Position numbers and translations under genes: made by a program | In this document: positions 53,189-64,000 of the stretch, one piece after another | Numbering within the stretch: position 1 is the first letter of the stretch | Layout: every line of letters starts with the position of its first letter | NCBI RefSeq assembly: GCF_003343245.1 | Contig: NZ_CP024901.1 | Coordinates: 1 to 64,000 of the forward strand | Origin: Photorhabdus laumondii subsp. laumondii | GTDB taxonomy: Bacteria; Pseudomonadota; Gammaproteobacteria; Enterobacterales; Enterobacteriaceae | DNA length: 64,000 nt | Direction: 5' to 3' | The notes under the pieces: model-generated | The model's database searches: none | What the model was told of the DNA's origin: nothing | What the model saw: only the letters and a program-made list of their open reading frames with translations

Positions 53189-54079
53189 ATGAAAGTGAAG
53201 AAATTAGTAACAATTTTATCTGCTGTTGCGCTAAGTATGACTGTAAGTGTAAATGCATTGGCGAAAGACACTATCGCGTTAGTCATTTCTACCCTGAATA
53301 ATCCATTCTTTGTCACAATGAAAGATAGTGCTCAAAAAGAGGCGGATAAGTTGGGCTATAACCTAATTGTGTTGGATTCTCAGGATAATCCAGCGAAAGA
53401 ATTAGCTAATGTTCAGGATTTGACGGTACGTGGTACTAAACTCATGCTAATTAACCCGACTGACTCCGATGCTGTTGGTAATGCTATTATTATGGCTAAC
53501 AATGCCAAAATTCCGGTTATTACTCTAGATCGGATAGCGAATAAAGGTACTGTTGTCAGTCATATTGCTTCTGATAACCGCTTGGGGGGTAAAATAGCGG
53601 GTGATTTTATCGCCGAAAAATTAGGGAATGAAGCCAAAATTATTCAGCTAGAAGGTATTGCCGGCACTTCTGCTGCCCGTGAACGTGGTGAAGGATTTAA
53701 TAAGGTAGCACAGGAACATAAATTTAATGTGCTAGCTAGTCAGCCTGCTGATTTCGATCGAACCAAGGGACTGAACGTTATGCAGAACTTACTGACGGCT
53801 CATCCGGCTGTACAAGCTGTATTTGCTCAGAATGATGAGATGGCGTTAGGTGCTTTGCGCGCTTTACAGACAGCAGGTAAAAGCGATGTATTAGTTGTTG
53901 GTTTTGATGGTACTGGAGATGGTATCAAAGCTGTTCAACGTGGAAAACTAGGAGCGACAATCGCTCAGCGTCCTGATCAAATTGGTATCGTTGGTGTTCA
54001 GACTGCAAATAAAGTGCTGAGGGGCGAAAAAGTTGAGGCCGTCATCCCTGTAGAATTGGAGTTAGTTATTAAAAAATAA
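53189..54079 (+). CDS. rbsB: Periplasmic ribose-binding protein
   Basis: A 296-residue substrate-binding protein with a Sec signal peptide ([20 protein letters not shown], cleavage after NALA). Mature part [50 protein letters not shown]. Feeds RbsAC and ribose chemotaxis (established for E. coli). Confidence 0.97.
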   Translation: MKVKKLVTILSAVALSMTVSVNALAKDTIALVISTLNNPFFVTMKDSAQKEADKLGYNLIVLDSQDNPAKELANVQDLTVRGTKLMLINPTDSDAVGNAIIMANNAKIPVITLDRIANKGTVVSHIASDNRLGGKIAGDFIAEKLGNEAKIIQLEGIAGTSAARERGEGFNKVAQEHKFNVLASQPADFDRTKGLNVMQNLLTAHPAVQAVFAQNDEMALGALRALQTAGKSDVLVVGFDGTGDGIKAVQRGKLGATIAQRPDQIGIVGVQTANKVLRGEKVEAVIPVELELVIKK

Positions 54080-54085
54080 ATCGGT

Positions 54086-54124
54086 ATTTATGCCGTTACT
54101 TATTGGTGATGGTGACGGCATAAT
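54086..54124 (+). other. Intercistronic hairpin between rbsB and rbsK
   Basis: TATGCCGT/ACGGCATA stem with a long loop and no T-run; may stabilise the upstream rbsB message or reduce rbsK expression. Confidence 0.45.
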
Positions 54125-54142
54125 TGAAAAGGAATAAATGTA

Positions 54143-55072
54143 ATGAGTACAGCAAAACTTGCGGTGCTTGGCAGCATTAATGCTGACCATATTTTGAATC
54201 TTAAGTCATTCCCTCGACCGGGGGAAACGGTGATCGGAGAACAATATCAGGTTGCTTTTGGTGGTAAAGGTGCTAATCAGGCGGTAGCAGCAGGCCGTAG
54301 CGGTGCTGACATTACATTTATTGCTTGTGTTGGTGAGGACGATATTGGTTTTCGTATCTGTCAGCAGTTAGCAAAGGATAATATTAACACTTCTGGCATT
54401 GAAGTGATTAAAGGAGAAACAACGGGTGTAGCGTTGATTTTCGTTAATCATCAAGGTGAAAACATTATTGGTATCAATGCAGGCGCTAATGCAGCGTTGA
54501 CACCGGAATATTTCTATCGCTACCAAAATATTATTGAGGAAGCAGATGCATTATTGATACAACTTGAGTCTCCATTGGAAACAGTGCAACTTGCTGCAAC
54601 AATAGCTAAACAAAATAATACAAAAGTAATACTCAATCCGGCGCCGGCCCGAAAATTATCTGATCAATTGCTCTCATTGGTGGATATCATTACACCGAAT
54701 GAAACTGAAGCGGAATATCTCACCGGCATTAAAGTAGAAAATGATTCAGATGCGGAAAATGCGGCTCAAATACTGCATGGGAAAGGTATTGAAACTGTAA
54801 TTATCACATTGGGTAGCCGTGGGGTATGGTTGAGTGAAAGTGGTCAGAAAGGAAAAATTGTTCCGGGATTTAAAGTTAACGTTGTAGATACTGTTGCGGC
54901 AGGAGATACTTTCAATGGTGCGCTGGTGACAGCATTATTGGAAAGAAAATCCATGTTATCTGCCATACGATTTGCTCATTCTGCTGCTGCGATAGCGGTA
55001 ACCCGTCAGGGAGCTCAGCCTTCTGTTCCGTGGCGAAATGAAATTGATGCATTTTTAATTGAACAGGATTAA
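54143..55072 (+). CDS. rbsK: Ribokinase
   Basis: A 309-residue PfkB-family kinase making ribose-5-phosphate. [34 protein letters not shown] and the signature [13 protein letters not shown] with the catalytic Asp are seen. rbsR starts 2 bases after its stop. Confidence 0.97.
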   Translation: MSTAKLAVLGSINADHILNLKSFPRPGETVIGEQYQVAFGGKGANQAVAAGRSGADITFIACVGEDDIGFRICQQLAKDNINTSGIEVIKGETTGVALIFVNHQGENIIGINAGANAALTPEYFYRYQNIIEEADALLIQLESPLETVQLAATIAKQNNTKVILNPAPARKLSDQLLSLVDIITPNETEAEYLTGIKVENDSDAENAAQILHGKGIETVIITLGSRGVWLSESGQKGKIVPGFKVNVVDTVAAGDTFNGALVTALLERKSMLSAIRFAHSAAAIAVTRQGAQPSVPWRNEIDAFLIEQD

Positions 55073-55074
55073 CT

Positions 55075-56076
55075 GTGGCTACAATGAAAGATGTTGCTCG
55101 TTTTGCAGGTGTTTCTACATCAACTGTATCTCATGTTATTAATAATAATCGTTATGTCAGTGATGGTGTGAAAAAGAAAGTTAATGATGCGATTGAGCAA
55201 TTGAATTATGCGCCATCAGCGCTTGCACGAAGTCTTAAAATCAAGCAAACCAAAACCATTGGTATGTTGGTAACGACCAGTAATAATCCTTTTTATGCTG
55301 AAATTGTAAGAGGGGTTGAACGAAGCTGTTATGAGCGTGGTTACAGCCTTATCTTATGTAATACAGAAGGTGATACCAAACGAATGGATTACAGCATGGA
55401 AACGTTGCTGCAAAAGCGAGTAGATGGGGTGCTGATTATGTGTACTGAAAATCAACACAATTCCTGTGATGTTTTGCGCCGTTATCCTCCTTTACCTGTG
55501 GTTATGATGGATTGGTCTCCATTTGATATTGTCGGTGATGTTATTCAGGACAACTCCTTGTTGGGAGGTGAGATGGCCACTAATCACCTTATTAGCTGTG
55601 GTTTTAAAAAAATAGCCTGTATTGCAGGTCCACAAGATAAAACACCTGCTAATCATCGATTGAAGGGGTATAGAAAGGCAATGGCAAATGCTGGCCTTAC
55701 TATTCCTGACGGATATGAAATTTACAGTGATTTTGAATTTGCTGGTGGTTTTAAATCAATGCAGGAATTACTACAACATCCAGAACCGCCAGAAGCTGTT
55801 TTTGCAGGAAATGATGCAATGGCCGTTGGCGCTTATCAGGCTCTGTACCAAGCCGGACTTTCTGTACCGGATGATATTTCCATCATAGGTTATGATGATA
55901 TCGACCTTGCCCCTTATATGATCCCACCATTGACAACCATTCATCAGCCAAAAGATGAGTTAGGAAAGTTAGCTGTTGATACTTTGCTTTATCGGATGGA
56001 TAACCCAGAAAGTGATCCTAAATTATTAGTATTGACTCCGACACTGATTGAGCGTAGTTCAGTTTCTCGTTCTTAA
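55075..56076 (+). CDS. rbsR: Ribose operon repressor RbsR
   Basis: A 333-residue LacI-family regulator. GTG start ([20 protein letters not shown]); N-terminal HTH, hinge [11 protein letters not shown], sugar-binding core ([48 protein letters not shown]). Its likely operators are the two palindromes before rbsD. The stop overlaps the convergent hsrA stop by 2 bases. Confidence 0.97.
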   Translation: MATMKDVARFAGVSTSTVSHVINNNRYVSDGVKKKVNDAIEQLNYAPSALARSLKIKQTKTIGMLVTTSNNPFYAEIVRGVERSCYERGYSLILCNTEGDTKRMDYSMETLLQKRVDGVLIMCTENQHNSCDVLRRYPPLPVVMMDWSPFDIVGDVIQDNSLLGGEMATNHLISCGFKKIACIAGPQDKTPANHRLKGYRKAMANAGLTIPDGYEIYSDFEFAGGFKSMQELLQHPEPPEAVFAGNDAMAVGAYQALYQAGLSVPDDISIIGYDDIDLAPYMIPPLTTIHQPKDELGKLAVDTLLYRMDNPESDPKLLVLTPTLIERSSVSRS

Positions 56077-57464
56077 GTGTTCTTTTTCTTGATCATGTTA
56101 TCTCCATCTTCCTTATGTAATAGTAGGAAGGTGGAAGAAGAGAGTAAAGTGATTATTCCTACGGTAATAAAAGTACTGTGGAAGTTATCAACTGTTGTTC
56201 CATTAGGCATAGATTCATAGAAACGAAGAATAGCTGCACTTACCGCAACACCGAAGCTAATAGATAACTGCTGAGTTACAGCTAATAAACTATTTCCTGA
56301 ACTGGCATTATTATCGGTCAGATCAGCGAGAGTAATGGTATTCATCGAAGTAAATTGAATAGATACAGCCATGCCTAGTAAGAATAGTGGAATAGACAAA
56401 AGAACAGCAGACATTTCTGGTGATTGCAGTGAAAATTGAGAAATCATTAATCCAATAATAATGGTTATGCTAACCAGCGTTTTACGATATCCAAAGCCAG
56501 TTAATACATTAGTAACGAAAGATTTGGCTATAACAGAACCAATAGCTGTTGGTGCCATCATCATTCCGGCAATGACCGCTGAATAACCAAATCCAACTTG
56601 TAGCATCAAAGGCATCAGGAAGGGAATGCAACCCGTTCCCAAGCGTGTAACAATATTACCTATAATACCGATAGAGAATGTGCGAATACGGAATAATTCC
56701 AGGCTGATAAGGGGTTGGGGTTGTTTTCTAGCATGCATCAGATAACCAAATAATATCATAAAACCACCAACCATAATTGTCAGAGGTATATAGCCGGGTA
56801 ACGAACTCTCTCCTAGTAAATCCAAACTGACAGAAACCATGATTAAACTCAGCCCAAAAAGTATGAAACCGAAAAAGTCAAATGAACGTTTTGGCATTGT
56901 AAAATTAGGCATATGCTTTTTAGCGTAAATAATCCCCAATAAACCGATTGGAATATTGATAATAAATATCCAGTGCCAGGTAGCATAAGTGACTAATAGC
57001 CCGCCGAGCATGGGACCAAGAATTGGTCCTACTAACCCTGGTATGGTGACAAAATTCATAACAGGTAGAAGTTCGCTGCGTGGGTATGCACGTAATAAAG
57101 CAAGACGGGCAACTGGCATCATCATTGCGCCACCAATTCCTTGAATTACACGTGAAACCACTAGAAAAGCTAAATTACCTGACAAAGCACAGGCAAGGGA
57201 GCCTAAAGAAAATAAGGATACAGCAAACATAAATATCCGGCGGGTACCGAAACGATCTGCTAACCAGCCACTGACTGGAATTAGCAAAGCGACAGTCAGA
57301 GTATAGCTGACAACAGCAGATTGCATCGCCAGAGGTGAATGTTTGAGGCTTTCAGCAATAGCGGGCAATGCTGTGTTGAGAATTGTTGCATCTAAAGCTT
57401 GCATAAAGAAAGCTATTGCAGCAATCCAGGGTAGCCCCGCCATATTACGAGCGGTTTTTACCAT
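56073..57464 (-). CDS. hsrA: MFS transporter HsrA (DHA2 type, 14 TM)
   Basis: A 463-residue drug-efflux-type transporter; [20 protein letters not shown], the [15 protein letters not shown] loop motif, [20 protein letters not shown] and [14 protein letters not shown]. Homologue of E. coli HsrA/YieO, in the same place between rbsR and yieP. Substrate unknown. Confidence 0.94.
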   Translation of the reverse strand: MVKTARNMAGLPWIAAIAFFMQALDATILNTALPAIAESLKHSPLAMQSAVVSYTLTVALLIPVSGWLADRFGTRRIFMFAVSLFSLGSLACALSGNLAFLVVSRVIQGIGGAMMMPVARLALLRAYPRSELLPVMNFVTIPGLVGPILGPMLGGLLVTYATWHWIFIINIPIGLLGIIYAKKHMPNFTMPKRSFDFFGFILFGLSLIMVSVSLDLLGESSLPGYIPLTIMVGGFMILFGYLMHARKQPQPLISLELFRIRTFSIGIIGNIVTRLGTGCIPFLMPLMLQVGFGYSAVIAGMMMAPTAIGSVIAKSFVTNVLTGFGYRKTLVSITIIIGLMISQFSLQSPEMSAVLLSIPLFLLGMAVSIQFTSMNTITLADLTDNNASSGNSLLAVTQQLSISFGVAVSAAILRFYESMPNGTTVDNFHSTFITVGIITLLSSSTFLLLHKEDGDNMIKKKNT

Positions 57465-57533
57465 TAATAGTCCTGCTTATTTTATCTAGACAATGTTTGG
57501 TTGGATATTAATCTAATGCACTACTATATAAGA

Positions 57534-58000
57534 TCATTCGCGTTCTGTTAATAACTTTCGGCAAGCGAGAAGTGCACTGTAACTGTCACCTTGGGTAATA
57601 GAATTAACAATTGTTTTATGAGCTTTCAGTGGTACAACTTTATCGAAAATAATAGCTTCAAAGCAGTTCTGGTAAACTAGGTTAAACAGGTTGGCAAAAG
57701 AGCATAAGAATGGATTTCCACAAGATTTATAAATGGTGTAGTGAAACTGGTAATCGATCCTATCCATTTTTCCCGGTTTTTAGTAGATACATTTCATCTA
57801 TTATCTGTAAGAGCTGCTTCTTTTGCTTTTGTGTGGCATTTTGTGCAGCAAGAAAGCAAACTTGTGGTTCTATTACTAATCTTACTATATGGAAATGTTC
57901 GACCACTTGACTAAGATTGTCACGATTCATCCACCACTTTAATAAATCCTGATCAAGGAAATTCCAATGAATCGTTGGCATGATTCGAGTACCAATACGT
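57534..58000 (-). pseudogene. yieP: Decayed GntR/FadR-type regulator (yieP remnant)
   Basis: In E. coli yieP follows hsrA and abuts rrnC. Here the minus strand reads PRIGTRIMPTIHWNFLDQDL and continues to KTGKNG in one frame (to 57760). It then resumes in another frame as MDRIDYQFHYTIYKSCGNPF to a stop at 57534. The FCD ligand domain is thus split by a frameshift near 57765, and the N-terminal winged-helix domain upstream of the PRIGTR hinge is missing altogether. Non-functional as a DNA-binding regulator. Confidence 0.85.
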
Positions 58001-58121
58001 GGAATAGTACTTTAGTTTGGGAATAATTATTGTCGATGCCATCAATTTTGTATGAAAAAAACACGAAATCGCGGATTTTGTTGAAAAAAACTGCGAACGG
58101 CAGTTTTTTTTTAATAAATGC

Positions 58122-58149
58122 TTGCCAGCGTCAAAGAACGCCCTATAAT
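58122..58149 (+). promoter_or_regulatory. rRNA operon promoter P1
   Basis: -35 TTGCCA (58122-58127), 16-base spacer, -10 TATAAT (58144-58149) followed by the GC-rich discriminator GCGCCACC, as in E. coli rrn P1. AT-rich sequence upstream may serve as UP element/Fis sites. Confidence 0.85.
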
Positions 58150-58218
58150 GCGCCACCACTGACCGACACAACGCTGATAAACATTGTGAGGTCGGGCAGA
58201 GAAAGCGATAATCAGTGC

Positions 58219-58246
58219 TTGACTCTGCGGGTGAACAGCGTAGTAT
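58219..58246 (+). promoter_or_regulatory. rRNA operon promoter P2
   Basis: -35 TTGACT (58219-58224), 16-base spacer, -10 TAGTAT (58241-58246), about 95 bases after P1. Confidence 0.8.
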
Positions 58247-58288
58247 ACGCAGCCCGGCTGAACGAGAATGTTATTTTTTATGTCAGCC

Positions 58289-58300
58289 TGCTCTTTAACA
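58289..58300 (+). promoter_or_regulatory. rRNA antitermination boxA (leader)
   Basis: TGCTCTTTAACA, the NusB/NusE-binding boxA of rrn leaders. A second copy lies in the 16S-23S spacer. Confidence 0.85.
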
Positions 58301-58436
58301 ATTAATCAGACAATCTGTGTGGGCACTCACAAGACCGTATCACAAAAAAATACGTTTTAAAGTCTTGAAGAGTGAACAACAGTTAATTCATTACGAAATA
58401 ATTAGTCAGAATTCTTTGAGCATCAAACTTTGATTT

Positions 58437-59981
<1,545 letters not shown>

Positions 59982-60063
59982 CCTGAGAGAGGTTGAGTGC
60001 AGTGCTCACACAGATTGTCTGATGAAAATAGAGTGCAAATGAGTCTGCGAAGCTGACCTGCGG

Positions 60064-60139
60064 GTCCCCTTCGTCTAGAGGCCTAGGACACCGCCCTTTC
60101 ACGGCGGTAACAGGGGTTCGAATCCCCTAGGGGACGCCA
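60064..60139 (+). tRNA. gltT: tRNA-Glu (UUC)
   Basis: 76 bases in the 16S-23S spacer, GTCCCCTTCGTCTAGAGGCC at the 5' end and encoded CCA at the 3' end; anticodon TTC in CCCTTTCACG. The acceptor stem GTCCCC/GGGGAC pairs fully. The gene symbol follows the E. coli naming for spacer tRNA-Glu and is only indicative. Confidence 0.96.
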
Positions 60140-60214
60140 TATTGCGGGATGACGGGTGAAAGGCGTTGTCAGGTTATCTTTAAGCGGATTTAGGTGAATC
60201 TGTTTAGCGATAGA

Positions 60215-60226
60215 TGCTCTTTAACA
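60215..60226 (+). promoter_or_regulatory. rRNA antitermination boxA (spacer)
   Basis: TGCTCTTTAACA upstream of 23S, identical to the leader boxA. Confidence 0.8.
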
Positions 60227-60326
60227 ATCTGGAACAAGCTGAAAAATTGAAATACTCAATAATATCGCCGAGGTATTGTTGAGGTGTCTCTCAAGCTGAA
60301 CAGTCCGAGACAGTTTCGGGTTGTGA

Positions 60327-63235
<2,909 letters not shown>

Positions 63236-63376
63236 ACAACACCGAAGGTGTTTTGGTGTTCAGAGGGCAGCCGGCAGAAGCCGGTTGACAGCAGAGAGAT
63301 GACTTTTCAGCTTGTTCAGAGATTGATTCGGGTGGTTGTGGCAGAAGAGCGACAACGGCCGGAAGAAAACCGAATA

Positions 63377-63496
63377 TGCCTGGCGGCGATAGCGCGGTGG
63401 TCCCACCTGACCCCATGCCGAACTCAGCAGTGAAACGCCGTAGCGCCGATGGTAGTGTGGGGTCTCCCCATGTGAGAGTAGGACACTGCTAGGCTT
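63377..63496 (+). rRNA. rrf: 5S ribosomal RNA
   Basis: TGCCTGGCGGCGATAGCGCG to CTGCTAGGCTT, 120 bases, with the usual GGTCCCACCTGACCCCATGC segment. End placed by pairing of the terminal helix. Confidence 0.95.
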
Positions 63497-63508
63497 CAAA
63501 TACCGTAG

Positions 63509-63537
63509 AAACCCTCAGCGAAAGCTGGGGGTTTTTG
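63509..63537 (+). terminator. rRNA operon terminator
   Basis: ACCCTCAGC/GCTGGGGGT stem with GAAA loop followed by TTTTT, 12 bases after 5S. Confidence 0.9.
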
Positions 63538-63664
63538 CATTTATGAGCCAGATACAGATATAGCGTGCATAGTTCATCTGTAAACGTCCGGTCATCTCAC
63601 CTTGTTCTTCCTCTCCGGCCCATGCACGCTACCGCTTCCTTATCTTCACCTGGAGACTGACACC

Positions 63665-63967
63665 ATGAGCCGTAGCCGATATACCCCGGAACAAAAACAA
63701 CACCATGTGACCCAATGGCGCCACAGTGACCTGACCCGAAAACAGTATTGCGAACAGCATCAGCTGAGTTTTTCCGCTTTCCGCGACTGGATTGCCGACA
63801 GTAACAACATCCCCCAACCTCTCAGCCAGACACTGCCCGCCCTCTTACCGGTTTCACTCCAGCCTGACGACGCGCGCACCGTCACCCTGCATACCCCAGA
63901 CGGCTATGCCATCGCCTGTCCATTGACGCTGTTGCCTGACGTGATGCGGGTACTGACCCGATGCTGA
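63665..63967 (+). CDS. tnpA: IS66-family accessory protein TnpA
   Basis: A 100-residue IS66 OrfA. MSRSRYTPEQKQHHVTQWRH and KQYCEQHQLSFSAFRDW form a helix-turn-helix DNA-binding region. Start ATG 63665; the 21 upstream in-frame codons are rejected as leader. Its stop overlaps the start of tnpB (ATGCTGA). Confidence 0.85.
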   Translation: MSRSRYTPEQKQHHVTQWRHSDLTRKQYCEQHQLSFSAFRDWIADSNNIPQPLSQTLPALLPVSLQPDDARTVTLHTPDGYAIACPLTLLPDVMRVLTRC

Positions 63968-64000
63968 AACCGCAACAGCTCTTTCTGGTGCGAGAGCCCG
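63961..64000 (+). CDS. tnpB: IS66-family TnpB, 5' end only
   Basis: Starts MLKPQQLFLVREP and runs off the window. Position and overlap with tnpA are those of IS66 OrfB. Confidence 0.7.
   Translation, partial: MLKPQQLFLVREP

Larger units (their letters stand above)
63580..64000 (+). mobile_element. IS66-family insertion sequence, left part
   Basis: Probable left end at GTAAACGTCCGGTCA (IS66 ends start GTAA-C-G). It is followed by a leader and two accessory genes, the second cut by the window end. The full element (tnpA, tnpB, transposase tnpC) should continue beyond 64000. Confidence 0.65.

Overview
The window is a Gammaproteobacterial (Enterobacterales) chromosome segment around the replication origin. 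Gene content, protein sequences and the P2-type tail cluster point to Photorhabdus or a close relative (Xenorhabdus/Photorhabdus clade). This species call is my inference from recognised sequences, not a database result. The housekeeping order dnaA-dnaN-recF-gyrB, glmS-glmU-atp operon-rsmG-mnmG-oriC-mioC-asnC-asnA-viaA-ravA-rbsDACBKR-hsrA-yieP-rrn is that of the E. coli origin region, with two accessory blocks inserted.

Layout. 1-6333: replication genes dnaA, dnaN, recF, gyrB, ending in a strong terminator. 6334-8930: an AT-rich accessory block with an hcp gene (type VI secretion tube/effector) and, on the other strand, a DUF4225-like putative toxin coupled to a small membrane protein (putative immunity). 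Next to these lie a second, frameshifted immunity copy and degraded pieces of further toxin and immunity genes. 8935-10044: asd. 10199-30200: a P2-like contractile tail cluster with ogr, D, U, T, E/E', FII, FI, H, I, J, W, V, X, a CI-type repressor and a serine invertase, but no capsid, terminase, portal, replication, integrase or recognisable lysis genes. This is an R-type tailocin (xenorhabdicin-like) rather than a phage. 30368-30862: zinc-independent ribosomal protein paralogues rpmE2-rpmJ2 under a probable Zur operator. 30914-41483: glmS, glmU and the nine-gene atp operon. 41965-44488: rsmG and mnmG. 44580-44850: oriC. 44869-50001: mioC, asnC, asnA, viaA, ravA. 50146-56076: ribose operon with two RbsR operators. 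56073-58000: hsrA and a decayed yieP. 58122-63537: a complete rRNA operon (16S, tRNA-Glu, 23S, 5S). 63580-64000: the start of an IS66-family element.

How the accessory genes work together. The tailocin carries four copies of a hix/gix-like crossover site sharing the 12-bp core AAACCTTGGTTT. One lies inside the expressed fibre gene H. The other three precede promoterless fibre C-terminal modules, each followed by its own tail-fibre assembly gene. With the serine invertase this forms a multi-cassette fibre-switching device that can change the target range of the particle. Three TGT-N12-ACA sites at similar distances upstream of FI, V and X are probable binding sites for the Ogr activator encoded in the cluster. 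A consensus LexA box in front of a 54-residue ORF next to the repressor suggests SOS induction. Together with the Hcp/DUF4225 toxin-immunity array, the origin region carries two separate systems that probably serve interbacterial competition.
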